A stretch of DNA of 64,000 nt from Gelidibacter salicanalis. GTDB taxonomy: Bacteria; Bacteroidota; Bacteroidia; Flavobacteriales; Flavobacteriaceae. Below, piece after piece: positions 1-8,493 of this stretch. Position 1 is the first letter of the stretch. The number at the start of each line of letters is the position of its first letter. Under the pieces are notes generated by a model that was not told the DNA's origin, searched no databases, and saw only the letters and a list, made by a program, of their open reading frames with translations. The translations under genes were made by a program, and so were the position numbers. The DNA lies in NCBI RefSeq assembly GCF_007997285.1, contig NZ_VORX01000001.1, positions 310,001 through 374,000 of the forward strand, written 5' to 3'.

Positions 1-214
1 CCATGCCTCTTTCTACAGCTTCCTTCACATCTTTGACGTTCATTTTGTCAAAAGCCGGAACGCCATCAAAAGGACCGGTCCATTCTTGCAGCAGAATGTT
101 TTCGTTTTTCGCCATAGTGTCTTGTTTTTTTTCGTCGTCCTTACAACTGGTCGTAAAGGCAATTAGCGCACATAAACTCAAGGTTTTAATGTGTCTGAAA
201 TTGTGTTTTGTCAT
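1..214 (-). CDS. dcp: M3-family peptidyl-dipeptidase (Dcp-like) lipoprotein, N-terminal part
   Basis: Only the first 71 codons are inside the window; the gene runs off the left edge. From ATG at 214 the product has a short basic start, a hydrophobic stretch and a lipobox (TTSC, Cys near residue 23) followed by Asp/Glu/Lys, so it is probably a lipoprotein. The following residues (LLQEWTGPFDGVPAFDKM) match the conserved N-terminus of M3 peptidyl-dipeptidases, zinc enzymes that release dipeptides from peptide C-termini. The catalytic HExxH lies outside the window. It sits 61 bp downstream of the cyclophilin gene in the same direction and may be co-transcribed. A second in-frame ATG at 115 would make a protein without the signal peptide. 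Confidence 0.75.
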   Translation of the reverse strand, partial: MTKHNFRHIKTLSLCALIAFTTSCKDDEKKQDTMAKNENILLQEWTGPFDGVPAFDKMNVKDVKEAVERGM

Positions 215-275
215 TGGTTATAGTGTTGATTTTTAAAGTTTCCAAGATATTGAATTAAAGACTGAAATTTCTTAA

Positions 276-983
276 TTAATCTATAATTTCCACGTTCCTG
301 ATGTAGATGTTATGTAATGGCCATTCAGAACCATCTGTTTCCTGGGAAGCTATGGTGTCTACAACGTCCATCCCTTCTGTAACGCGGCCAAAAACAGTAT
401 AGTCACCATCTAAATGATGGGCGCCTCCAGGCTTCTGAACGATGAAAAACTGATAAGGAGAAGCTAGTTTATATGGGTTTTCTATCTCGCTGCTCGGCAT
501 ACTCACGACGCCGCGGTCATGTTGAAATCCGCGATTGGTATCCGTAGGAAGTAGATATTGTCCTATTTTTTGGCGTCGCTCAGCAATCGACATGTCGTCA
601 CTACTGCCGCCTTGAATGATGAAATTATTAACAATACGGTAGAATTGAGTATTGTTAAAATATTTTTGCTTGGTTAAAAAGATAAAATTGGCACGGTGAA
701 ACTTGGTTTCGTTAAATAGCAAAATATCAATGGTTCCAAAATCGGTAGTAATGCGCACCTTATTCTCTTTGTGTTCCTTCTCGAACTCTAGAAAGAAGTC
801 CATCGCGTTTTTATCGGTGAGTTTTGGGTATTGGCGTTCAGGCTTTTTGTCTGACTTTTTTGCGGCCTGAGAAGTCTGGGTAGCTAAGGAATCTGATGGT
901 GAATTGTTTACTTTTTGACGGGATTGTTTATCTTCACAATTAAGAAAAATGAAAAAAACGCCAATGCACATTAAAATTCTCAT
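276..983 (-). CDS. Cyclophilin-type peptidyl-prolyl isomerase, lipoprotein
   Basis: The 235-residue product catalyses cis-trans isomerisation of prolyl bonds, probably helping proteins fold in the periplasm. The first 16 residues form a lipoprotein signal ending FLNC, then a Lys/Ser-rich linker to about residue 75. The cyclophilin domain (about 76-234) shows the usual blocks: TDFGTIDILLF, a QFYRIVNNFIIQGG active-site stretch, GVVSMPSS, QFFIV and YTVFGRVTEGMDVVD. The active-site Arg and the Gln of the FIIQGG motif are present. Its start codon lies only 6 bp from the start of the divergent Nudix gene. The neighbouring Dcp-like gene lies downstream in the same direction, suggesting a small envelope protein-quality unit. 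Confidence 0.9.
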   Translation of the reverse strand: MRILMCIGVFFIFLNCEDKQSRQKVNNSPSDSLATQTSQAAKKSDKKPERQYPKLTDKNAMDFFLEFEKEHKENKVRITTDFGTIDILLFNETKFHRANFIFLTKQKYFNNTQFYRIVNNFIIQGGSSDDMSIAERRQKIGQYLLPTDTNRGFQHDRGVVSMPSSEIENPYKLASPYQFFIVQKPGGAHHLDGDYTVFGRVTEGMDVVDTIASQETDGSEWPLHNIYIRNVEIID

Positions 984-989
984 GACTAA

Positions 990-1631
990 ATGAATTTTGA
1001 AACATTTTTAAAATCTATTTCAAAAATAGAACATATTCCACTTCCCGGCCAAGAATCGCAGTTTAAAATGTCCCCGCCGTACCGTAATATATTGATTAGG
1101 CAGCAAGAAGAAGCTATGAAAACAGCCAAGCAGGCAGGGGTGATGGCTTTATTTTATCCAGATAGAGAACAGAATACAAAGTTGATGTTAATCTTGAGAA
1201 AAACCTACAGAGGGGTGCATTCGGCACAGGTAGGTTTTCCTGGCGGTAAACTGGAAGCTGACGATCCATCCATCGAATACGCGGCTTTACGAGAAACATT
1301 TGAAGAAGTTGGTGTGCCATTAGGAATGATAACCGTATTAAAACAAATGACAAGTTTATATATTCCACCCAGTAATTTTACGGTATATCCTTTTTTAGGC
1401 ATCGCTAAGGAGACGCCTACATTTCTTAAACAAGACGATGAAGTTGAAGATCTTATTGAAGTGAATTTCAGAGACTTCATTAACGATAATCATGTAACGT
1501 CACAAATGATAATGACCTCTTTGAAGCAACAAGTTGAGGTGCCTGTCTTTAAATTAAACGGACATACGGTGTGGGGCGCCACGGCCATGATGTTGAGCGA
1601 AATAAAAGACTTGTTAAAAACTGTGCTCTAA
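990..1631 (+). CDS. Nudix hydrolase, CoA pyrophosphatase type
   Basis: The 213-residue protein has a Nudix box at about residues 85-108 (GGKLEA...LRETFEEVG). In front of it is the CoA-Nudix (UPF0035) signature, here LRKTYRGVHSAQVGFPGG. Family members cut CoA or oxidised CoA to 3',5'-ADP and phosphopantetheine. The N-terminal 50 residues fit the length of flavobacterial homologues, so ATG 990 is kept even though only 6 bp separate it from the divergent cyclophilin start. The promoter must therefore lie inside the neighbouring reading frame. Substrate is inferred from the motif only. Confidence 0.88.
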   Translation: MNFETFLKSISKIEHIPLPGQESQFKMSPPYRNILIRQQEEAMKTAKQAGVMALFYPDREQNTKLMLILRKTYRGVHSAQVGFPGGKLEADDPSIEYAALRETFEEVGVPLGMITVLKQMTSLYIPPSNFTVYPFLGIAKETPTFLKQDDEVEDLIEVNFRDFINDNHVTSQMIMTSLKQQVEVPVFKLNGHTVWGATAMMLSEIKDLLKTVL

Positions 1632-1720
1632 GTGACGGTTTTTATTAAATTTGTTTTCTAGAATCTGCTGAAAAGGCCTTTGTAATGCTGTCAGCAAATC
1701 ATAATTCATAAAAAGAAATA

Positions 1721-2557
1721 ATGGGATTATTTAAGAAAAACCCTTTTGGACATATACTTTTCGTGAAAAAATGGCTCATCCGTATCTTGGGTGCCTTAAC
1801 GCATAGGCGTTTTAGAGGTTTTAACGAACTTCAAATAGACGGTTCTGAAATCATTAAGAATTTGCCGGACACCAATGTGCTCTTCATTTCCAATCATCAG
1901 ACTTATTTTGCTGATGTTGTGGCGATGTTTCACGTGTTCAATGCGAGTTTAAGTGATCGGGATGACAACATCAAAAATATTGGCTACCTGTGGAATCCGA
2001 AACTGAACATCTACTACGTTGCGGCAAAGGAGACCATGAAATCTGGCTTGTTGCCTAAAATCCTAGCTTATGTAGGATCAATCAGCATTGAGCGCACCTG
2101 GAGAGCGCAAGGTCAGGAGGTTAATCGCCAAGTTAAGATGAGTGATATTACAGCAATATCTAAAGCATTGGATGATGGTTGGGTAATCACATTTCCGCAA
2201 GGCACTACAACGCCATTTAAGCCTATTAGAAAGGGTACTGCGCACATCATTAAACGCTATAAGCCTATTGTGGTCCCTATTGTAATTGACGGCTTTAGAC
2301 GTTCATTCGATAAAAAGGGAATTCGCATTAAGAAAAAGAATATTCTTCAATCTATGGAGATTAAGGCGCCGTTAGTCATCGATTACGAGAACGAAACTAT
2401 CGAGCAGATTGTAGAGAAGATTGAGTATGCAATTGAACAGCACCCGTCATTCTTAAAGGTTATACCTCAAGCAGAGATTATGGCGCAGCAAGAGTTGAAC
2501 AAGCTTCGTAAATGGAAGATAGAAGAAGTTAAAGAAAAGGAAGATAGAAGAAGTTAA
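1721..2557 (+). CDS. 1-acyl-glycerol-3-phosphate acyltransferase-like protein (PlsC family)
   Basis: The 278-residue product belongs to the PlsC/LPLAT acyltransferases of phospholipid synthesis. The acyltransferase block is seen at about residues 55-70 (FISNHQTYFAD), with an HX5D spacing instead of the textbook HX4D. The usual FPEGTRS motif reads FPQGTTTPF at about residues 165-173, with Gln for Glu. These variants suggest a divergent subgroup with an uncertain acceptor. The last codons were altered by a 25-bp tandem duplication (2515-2539 and 2540-2564): a single copy would end the protein ...VKEKE, but the frame-shifting second copy makes it ...KEKEDRRS. Confidence 0.82.
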   Translation: MGLFKKNPFGHILFVKKWLIRILGALTHRRFRGFNELQIDGSEIIKNLPDTNVLFISNHQTYFADVVAMFHVFNASLSDRDDNIKNIGYLWNPKLNIYYVAAKETMKSGLLPKILAYVGSISIERTWRAQGQEVNRQVKMSDITAISKALDDGWVITFPQGTTTPFKPIRKGTAHIIKRYKPIVVPIVIDGFRRSFDKKGIRIKKKNILQSMEIKAPLVIDYENETIEQIVEKIEYAIEQHPSFLKVIPQAEIMAQQELNKLRKWKIEEVKEKEDRRS

Positions 2558-2564
2558 AGAAAAG
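2515..2564 (+). repeat. 25-bp perfect tandem duplication at the 3' end of the acyltransferase gene
   Basis: Two identical 25-bp units (GAAGATAGAAGAAG... through ...AAAGAAAAG) lie head to tail at 2515-2539 and 2540-2564, followed by GAATGA. Because 25 is not a multiple of three, the second copy is read in another frame and supplies the present stop codon (TAA, 2555-2557). The ancestral stop is most simply the TGA at 2568-2570. Confidence 0.9.
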
Positions 2565-2577
2565 GAATGATCTATCC

Positions 2578-3225
2578 CTAAGACAGCATTTCCAATTTCT
2601 TTAATTCCTTATAATTTCTATTTAATTTCCTGAGCAACAGTCCATAAATCAGCCAATAGAAGAATAACAATACGCCCGCAAATACGGCGATTACACCCGC
2701 AACCATTAAAATGATCTTACCATAAAACATAAAGACTTCTCCATTTGCAGCGGCCACTTGAGCCCTTCTTATGAGTGCTTGATCTTGATCGAACTCAATA
2801 TAGAGCACGGCAGCAAATGAGGCTACCATAAACAGCAGATTAAAAAGCACGTAGTTTTTAACGGTACGACGTGTCCTAAGGATGTTTTCCATAAGTATTT
2901 TAGCGTTATCCGTTACCGAGATACGCCTGTAGTTTCTATAGAATAAGTAAAAGAAATAAGCTAAGATCACGTAGCCTAATACACTTAAGGGGATAAGAAG
3001 AAAGTCCGAGTCCAGCTTATCAAAATTTTGTGTGCTTTTAGAGCCTTTAAAAAATAGGGCTAAGCCAGTCCAGAGACCAAACTCCAACAGGCTAATTATG
3101 AGCACCCATTTAACGATGGACGATGATCTTTTTAGGATCATTTTATATATAGCATTGGCAGAGACATGAGGGTATTGGGCCCCGTCTTTTTGCCAATGTT
3201 TTTTTAATAGTTCTAATTCATCCAT
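2578..3225 (-). CDS. Membrane protein paired with ECF sigma factor (possible anti-sigma)
   Basis: The 215-residue protein has a soluble, charged N-terminus of about 37 residues (start MDELELLKKHWQKD). About four transmembrane helices follow (roughly 38-60, 75-96, 122-142 and 168-198). I do not recognise a named domain. It follows the ECF sigma gene by only 4 bp, so the two are almost certainly co-transcribed. That arrangement is typical of a membrane anti-sigma or sigma-modulating partner, with the short N-terminal segment as the likely sigma-binding part. This role is inferred from position, not from a motif. Confidence 0.7.
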   Translation of the reverse strand: MDELELLKKHWQKDGAQYPHVSANAIYKMILKRSSSIVKWVLIISLLEFGLWTGLALFFKGSKSTQNFDKLDSDFLLIPLSVLGYVILAYFFYLFYRNYRRISVTDNAKILMENILRTRRTVKNYVLFNLLFMVASFAAVLYIEFDQDQALIRRAQVAAANGEVFMFYGKIILMVAGVIAVFAGVLLFFYWLIYGLLLRKLNRNYKELKKLEMLS

Positions 3226-3229
3226 AAGC

Positions 3230-3724
3230 TTACGGATTAAGTATTGTTCTTAATTTGTTTTTGATCCTGTTCATTTTCACTCTGGCATTCACCTCGCTAA
3301 TTCCCAAGGTGTCACTAATTTCTTTGTAATCTTTATCTTCTAAATAGAGAAATACAAGCGCTTTCTCAATATCGTTCAGCTGGCGAACGGCGTCATAGAG
3401 CAGCTTCAATTGCTGTTCTTCAGTGTCGTCATATTCTTCCGCGCTGAGTTTAAACTGGTATGTTTCTAATTCATAAGTATTGATGGTGCGCTTAGATTTT
3501 CGATACAAGGTGATGGCTGTATTTAAGCCAACACGATACATCCAAGTGCTGAATTTTGCATCGCCACGAAACTTTGGGTAGGCCTTCCATAACTGTATGG
3601 TTATTTCCTGAAACAAATCATTGTGCGCTTCTCTGTGGTTTGTATAAAGTCTACAAACCTTGTGCACAATGTTCTGATGCTCCTCTAGCAACGCGACAAA
3701 ATTATGTTCTAATTCTTTGTCCAA
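3230..3724 (-). CDS. ECF-type sigma-70 family RNA polymerase sigma factor
   Basis: At 164 residues it has the ECF layout: region 2 at about 20-85 (DLFQEITIQLWKAYPKF, then FSTWMYRVGLNTAI, the -10 recognition and melting part) and region 4 at about 110-160. The region 4 helix-turn-helix reads YKEISDTLGISEVNARVKMNR. It would direct RNA polymerase to a small set of stress or envelope promoters. The membrane protein immediately downstream is its probable regulator. The 167 bp upstream are very AT-rich and probably hold its promoter, but I see no clear autoregulatory motif. Confidence 0.92.
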   Translation of the reverse strand: MDKELEHNFVALLEEHQNIVHKVCRLYTNHREAHNDLFQEITIQLWKAYPKFRGDAKFSTWMYRVGLNTAITLYRKSKRTINTYELETYQFKLSAEEYDDTEEQQLKLLYDAVRQLNDIEKALVFLYLEDKDYKEISDTLGISEVNARVKMNRIKNKLRTILNP

Positions 3725-3891
3725 ATCGGGTAGTTAGTTAGAGTGTTAGTAGTACAATCATTCTATTTGTTACAAGAAATTTAAATTCTTTTCAGATAAA
3801 ATTTAAAATAGTTTATATTAAATTAAAGCTTTATAATATATAATGTAAATGTCTCATCGTTAATAATTAAACGTATAGGTATTGACAAAAG

Positions 3892-4560
3892 CTATCGCTG
3901 TTTTAAGAGGCCTAAAACAATTAAATATTGTGCTAAGCCGTAGGTCAACATAATAAATAGTGCTGAAAAATGAATGGGCATATAAAATTTATTCAAAGCC
4001 AAAATGCTATCTGAAATTGCAAATAATAGTGCGCCAATAAAAACCAGAATGAAGCTTAACTGACTCAATTTTCCGCTTCGTAAATAAGAGGTGATGACCA
4101 TAGCTAAAATGACGATCATGTATATGATAACCGGAATCAGCAAATGGCCTAAACTGTTTTTTAGGAGATAGAAAAATCCCAAAGCATAGAGCAATAAAAT
4201 TAAACTTAGGCCAAACGCATTTCGATTTACATTTCTATTTTTTAAGAAAACGATGGAGTAAAATACATGGGCCAATAAAAAGGAGAGTAGTCCTAAGATG
4301 AAATAAATGGCAAAACGGTCGTCGAACATTAAAAATACATCCCCCAATAAAGAGCAGCCCAAAGCCAGCAATGTGATCAATCTTGTTGTAGTGTTTAAAC
4401 TTTTACTTTGAGTGTAGAAATAAATTAAGAGGCTTATGAGTAAAGAGGGCTTTGTAATATAGTGGAAAGTTGCTAGGCTGGCGATGCTGCCGCAAATAAG
4501 CTCAGCACTAAGAAGGCAGCTGAAAATGAAGGCAAATTGTTTGTCGGTTATAGTTAACAT
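3892..4560 (-). CDS. YhhN/TMEM86-family membrane protein (lysoplasmalogenase-like)
   Basis: The 222-residue protein is almost wholly hydrophobic, with about eight transmembrane segments. It carries the YhhN family landmarks LGCSLLGDVFLMF (about residues 68-80) and FLLAHVFYSIVFL (about 96-109). The eukaryotic relative TMEM86B hydrolyses the vinyl-ether bond of lysoplasmalogens, with the conserved membrane Asp residues implicated. The bacterial substrate is usually unknown. It stands alone between the sigma operon and the endonuclease-like gene, in the same direction as both. Confidence 0.8.
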   Translation of the reverse strand: MLTITDKQFAFIFSCLLSAELICGSIASLATFHYITKPSLLISLLIYFYTQSKSLNTTTRLITLLALGCSLLGDVFLMFDDRFAIYFILGLLSFLLAHVFYSIVFLKNRNVNRNAFGLSLILLLYALGFFYLLKNSLGHLLIPVIIYMIVILAMVITSYLRSGKLSQLSFILVFIGALLFAISDSILALNKFYMPIHFSALFIMLTYGLAQYLIVLGLLKQR

Positions 4561-4665
4561 GGGTTGAAAATTTATGGTAGAAGCTAGATTGGTCGAGTTT
4601 TCTCGCTCACTTTCTCTTCAAGAAGCCTAAATCCGAACATTTGATTTTAAAAAAAAGCTTAAAGT

Positions 4666-5757
4666 TTATTGCTGTTGCTTCTTTTTTAGTTTGTCTAATT
4701 GTTCTTGGGCTTTTTCTAATTGTTCTTTAGTAACGGGTTTAGGGAGTTGCTGTTTTGCTTGTTCTGGTTCATAGGATAGTTCGACGTATAGTGGGAAATG
4801 ATCCGAATCTATTGAATTCCCCACTTGCAAATCGGCCAGTCTAAATTCTGGAGACACAAAAATATGATCTAAGGGCCAACGGAAGAGGTGCTTGTTAGCA
4901 TCAAATGTACTGTAGAATCCACGTCCTACGCGAACATCGAGCAATTCGCTCGTGTCTTGGAATAGAAGTGTAGTCGGAGACCAAGCCACATCATTAAAAT
5001 CGCCCAAAACTATAACTGGTAGTCTAGAATTGCGTGCTAATTCTGAGATCATCATCAATTCTGCGTCTCGATCAGTAGATAGGGGGTTTTCTTGGGGCAT
5101 TGGTGGCGTAGGGTGAATGGCATACAATTGCGCAAGATCGCCTTGGGGCATACGTACTTTGCTATGAATGGACGGGATAGAATCAGTAACCATAAATTTT
5201 ACCTCCGGATTAACGAGTTCTAATTTAGAATACATCAAAATTCCATACGTATTATCGAGCGGAAGCTCCACTTTGTATTTATAAGTGCCGGTAACCGTTT
5301 GAGCTATAGCATCGCGCCATCTGGTATTGGCTTCGGTAAATACCATAATGTCTGCATCCAGTTCTTTAATGATTGCTTTTAAGCCATCATCATGTTCGTT
5401 TTTCTGTAACACATTTGCCGTTAGGAGTTTAATAGTTGGGTATTCTCTATTTGTCGAAGCATCCATAACTTCTTTCTTGTACAAGAACGTATAGGGTACA
5501 ATCTTAATAAATTGAAATATAAAGCAGCCTATCAACAACCCAATAAACACATAATCTTTGATATTTTTAAAATCGAATTTTATGAGATAGATAAGAATCG
5601 CAACAAAAGTTAAGCTTGTTAATTGGATATGAGGAAAATCGAACATTCGAATCCACCAGTAATCAGAAGGAATTAAAGGGATTAGCGTAAATACAATAGC
5701 AATAATGCCGAAGCCTATTAAAATTTTTTTTAAGAGCATATCTGAAATTTGATTCAA
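4666..5757 (-). CDS. Endonuclease/exonuclease/phosphatase-family membrane protein
   Basis: The N-terminal 90 residues hold three transmembrane helices. From about residue 105 an EEP (DNase I-like) domain follows, with the expected metal and catalytic residues: Asn in LLTANVLQKNE, Glu in VFTEANTRW, Asp/Asn in VLGDFND and the closing DSDHFPL histidine. The last 30 residues are Lys/Gln-rich and look like a coiled tail. The topology suggests the catalytic domain sits at the membrane face. Substrates of this membrane-anchored group (nucleic acid, phosphoester or lipid) cannot be told from sequence. Confidence 0.85.
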   Translation of the reverse strand: MNQISDMLLKKILIGFGIIAIVFTLIPLIPSDYWWIRMFDFPHIQLTSLTFVAILIYLIKFDFKNIKDYVFIGLLIGCFIFQFIKIVPYTFLYKKEVMDASTNREYPTIKLLTANVLQKNEHDDGLKAIIKELDADIMVFTEANTRWRDAIAQTVTGTYKYKVELPLDNTYGILMYSKLELVNPEVKFMVTDSIPSIHSKVRMPQGDLAQLYAIHPTPPMPQENPLSTDRDAELMMISELARNSRLPVIVLGDFNDVAWSPTTLLFQDTSELLDVRVGRGFYSTFDANKHLFRWPLDHIFVSPEFRLADLQVGNSIDSDHFPLYVELSYEPEQAKQQLPKPVTKEQLEKAQEQLDKLKKKQQQ

Positions 5758-5879
5758 ATTAACTATAAAAATTTAACCTGTGCAGAAAAAATTTCAAATA
5801 AAGGTTTAGCGTTAAATCTTTTAGCAATTGAAATACCCTTAATATACGAAAATTGTGAAATTGCAATAAATTTTCTATT

Positions 5880-6197
5880 ATGAAAACAGCATATCAAAAG
5901 TGTATTGAGGCTTGCCAAAAATGTTTGGTAGACTGTCAAAATTGCCTGATTGAAATGGCGGGCAAATCAAGTATGAACGATTGTCCAAAGTGTTGCGTAG
6001 AATGTATAGATGCCTGTTTGGTCAGCATCAAAATGATGTCAGCAGATAGCGAGCACGCCGCAGCCTATTGTAAACTATGTGCAGAAATATGCGAATGGTG
6101 TGCAGAACAGTGCAGCCAACACGATCATGAGCATTGCCAAATTTGTGCAGAATCATGTAGACAATGTGCTGAAGAGTGCAGAAAAATGGCCGCTTAA
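5880..6197 (+). CDS. Four-helix-bundle copper-binding protein (DUF326, Csp-like)
   Basis: The 105-residue product has 20 cysteines in CxxxC and CxxC spacings along the whole chain (KCIEACQKCLVDCQNC and so on), plus a His cluster (HDHEHC). No signal peptide is seen, so it should be cytosolic. This is the pattern of DUF326/copper storage proteins, in which Cys thiolates inside a four-helix bundle hold many Cu(I) ions. The gene lies 27 bp before the GH3 gene. It fits the copper-using enzymes elsewhere in the window (NirK, SCO, Cu/Zn SOD) but is not linked to them. Confidence 0.88.
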   Translation: MKTAYQKCIEACQKCLVDCQNCLIEMAGKSSMNDCPKCCVECIDACLVSIKMMSADSEHAAAYCKLCAEICEWCAEQCSQHDHEHCQICAESCRQCAEECRKMAA

Positions 6198-6224
6198 TTT
6201 TATTTTTAAACCTATACATAACTT

Positions 6225-7748
6225 ATGGCAATACTTGGTAACATCATCAAAGGTTTTATTGATGTCAAAGAATCCTTTTCCTCAGAACATAATCCAATAA
6301 AAGAACAACAGGCTGTTTTAAATAAACTGTTATCAAAGGCGAAAGACACCGCCTTTGGAACGCATTATGATTTTCAGTCCATTTTAGATGCTGAACATCC
6401 TGAAAAAGCGTTCGCAAAGGCAGTGCCTTATTTCGATTACAACAAAATTCAAGAAGAGTGGTGGCACAGATTGCAAGATGGTGAAGAAGATGTGACCTGG
6501 CCTGGGCATCCAAAATATTTTGCGCTCAGCTCTGGTACAACCGGTAAATCGAGCAAACGTATTCCGGTGACGGATGACATGATTGATGCCATTAAGCAAA
6601 CGGGTATTCAGCAAGTTTTTGCTTTAAGTAATTTCGATTTTCCGGCCGATTTTTTCGAAAAGGAAATCATGATGTTGGGCAGTTCAACAGAATTGCAGCA
6701 GCATAACGATCATTTGGAAGGTGAGATTAGTGGTATTAGCGCTAGTAATATTCCATTTTGGTTCAAATCCTATTACAAACCGGGTGAAGATATCGCCAAG
6801 ATTGACGATTGGGATGCGCGTGTACAGCGGATTGCAGAAAATGCCGAGAATTGGGACATTGGCGCGTTGAGTGGCATCCCGTCGTGGATTGAACTCATGT
6901 TACAAAAGGTGATCAGTCATCACAACCTAAATAATATTCACGAGATTTGGCCTAATCTTCAGGTCTACACCTCTGGAGGTGTTGCTTTTGGTCCGTACGA
7001 AAAAAGCTTTAATGCTTTAATGGGGCGCCCAATTACTGTAATTGATACGTATTTAGCATCTGAAGGTTTTGTGGCGTTTCAATCACGCCCAGAGACCGCT
7101 TCCATGAAATTGGTCACAGATGAGGGGGTTTATTTTGAATTTGTACCTTTTAAACCCGAGTACATCAATGAAGATGGTTCGTTGGTGCATGATGCGCCAT
7201 CAGTAACTTTGGCAGAGGTTACTACAGATCAGGACTATGTGCTCATTATGAGTACCGTTAGTGGTGCTTGGCGCTATGAAATTGGAGATACTATTGCTTT
7301 TACGGATGTTGAGCGCGCCGAAATTATTATTACTGGACGCACCAAATTCTTCCTGAACACTGTTGGGTCGCAACTTTCAGTCAATAAAATGGATGATGCT
7401 ATGAAGCACCTCGAAAGTGAATTCGCTACTAAAATTCCTGAATATACAATTTGTGCAAAACGCTGTGAAGATGGCGAATTTTACCACTGTTGGTATATTG
7501 GGACTGACGATCAACTCAATGAAGAAGAGATCTCAGCTCGTTTAGATAGCTTTTTAAAGGACGCTAATAAGAATTACAAGGTAGCTCGAAGCAAAGCTTT
7601 AAAAGGCGTGAGAGTAACTACAATTGCCCCTACTGTGTTTCATGAATGGAGTGGCGCCAATAAGAAAAAAGGTGGGCAAGTGAAAATGGAACGTGTGATG
7701 AAGGAAGATAAATTTAAAGAATGGGAAGAATTTGTTACTGCACAATAG
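6225..7748 (+). CDS. GH3-family acyl-acid amido synthetase-like protein
   Basis: The 507-residue protein matches the GH3 branch of the adenylate-forming (ANL) superfamily. It has an ATP loop at about residue 103 (LSSGTTGKSSKRIPVT), a second motif YLASEGFVAFQ near 275, WRYEIGD near 345 and ITGRTKFF near 366. Plant GH3 enzymes activate a carboxylic acid as acyl-AMP and join it to an amino acid. The role of the common Bacteroidota version is unknown. It is probably co-transcribed with the copper-storage protein 27 bp upstream. Its 3' end overlaps the convergent peptidase-like gene by 14 bp. Confidence 0.9.
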   Translation: MAILGNIIKGFIDVKESFSSEHNPIKEQQAVLNKLLSKAKDTAFGTHYDFQSILDAEHPEKAFAKAVPYFDYNKIQEEWWHRLQDGEEDVTWPGHPKYFALSSGTTGKSSKRIPVTDDMIDAIKQTGIQQVFALSNFDFPADFFEKEIMMLGSSTELQQHNDHLEGEISGISASNIPFWFKSYYKPGEDIAKIDDWDARVQRIAENAENWDIGALSGIPSWIELMLQKVISHHNLNNIHEIWPNLQVYTSGGVAFGPYEKSFNALMGRPITVIDTYLASEGFVAFQSRPETASMKLVTDEGVYFEFVPFKPEYINEDGSLVHDAPSVTLAEVTTDQDYVLIMSTVSGAWRYEIGDTIAFTDVERAEIIITGRTKFFLNTVGSQLSVNKMDDAMKHLESEFATKIPEYTICAKRCEDGEFYHCWYIGTDDQLNEEEISARLDSFLKDANKNYKVARSKALKGVRVTTIAPTVFHEWSGANKKKGGQVKMERVMKEDKFKEWEEFVTAQ

Positions 7749-8355
7749 TTTCAGTTTCTTTCAGTTCATCATTGCGTTTTTCTATAACGTCCATAATTTC
7801 CTCTGGAGATAGATAATATTTCTTTATCCTAAGTTTATAGGCTTCATGGATGTCTGCATTATTTAAAATAAACTCTTTCGTTTTAAGTATGTATTCTTCC
7901 ATGTTGTGTTGCACGGCATAGGTATCTGCCGCACGTTCAGCTTCCACAATATGGTTATCTGATAAGAGGTATTTAATGCCAAACCAAATCAAATTGAGTT
8001 TGTTTCTATTGGTGTAATCCATCACATGTCCCAATTCGTGGCCAATCCAACCAATCAAAATGTCTGATGGAATATGTACGGTCAGAAATTCTTTGTCCGC
8101 AATTTTAAAGGATTCACTTATTAAAATCACATATTCCCTGTTTTTCCGACTTCTAAAGAAGCTGCCAAATTTTGGTCTGGCCTGCATGGTAGATTTTTTG
8201 ATTTTCGATTTAAATCGAAATTCAATTGGGGTGTCTTTAAGTTCCGGGTAAAACTCTAATGCGGTTTGGACTTCATTAGTAATTGAATTGGGTATAATGT
8301 GTTGTGCGTTCATTGACATGGTCATACTTAAAAATAAATATATAAAGTGTTTCAT
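7735..8355 (-). CDS. Exported zinc-metallopeptidase-like protein (HExxH)
   Basis: The 206-residue protein starts with a cleavable signal peptide (to about residue 17, FLSMTMSMNAQ). It carries one zinc-protease motif, GHELGHVMDY, at about residues 105-114. A possible third ligand lies in VEAERAADTYA (about 134-144), the EXXXD pattern seen in gluzincins such as M48. It is much shorter than BepA/HtpX and has no transmembrane helices, so it is probably a small secreted or periplasmic peptidase. It converges on the GH3 gene, sharing 14 bp. Confidence 0.72.
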   Translation of the reverse strand: MKHFIYLFLSMTMSMNAQHIIPNSITNEVQTALEFYPELKDTPIEFRFKSKIKKSTMQARPKFGSFFRSRKNREYVILISESFKIADKEFLTVHIPSDILIGWIGHELGHVMDYTNRNKLNLIWFGIKYLLSDNHIVEAERAADTYAVQHNMEEYILKTKEFILNNADIHEAYKLRIKKYYLSPEEIMDVIEKRNDELKETETIVQ

Positions 8356-8479
8356 AGGGTGGAAACTTTAAAATACATTTATTTTAAAGAAAACAGTGAA
8401 GGTTTTGCTTTTATTTAACGAAATAGGCATACCGTTAAAGTCTGTATGTTTAGCGATACACTCCTGTGCTCTATTATAA

Positions 8480-8487
8480 TATTTTTG
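8480..8487 (+). promoter_or_regulatory. TAnnTTTG promoter element (TATTTTTG) for a candidate small RNA
   Basis: The octamer matches the Bacteroidota -7 consensus on the plus strand, yet no plus-strand gene follows. A well-formed hairpin and terminator do follow. There is no clear TTTG about 20 bp upstream, so the match alone is weak. Confidence 0.4.
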
Positions 8488-8493
8488 CACTAC

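Noticed and set aside
3-236. Plus-strand frame at the left edge
   Set aside because: It is antisense to a lipoprotein signal and conserved M3-peptidase N-terminus on the minus strand.
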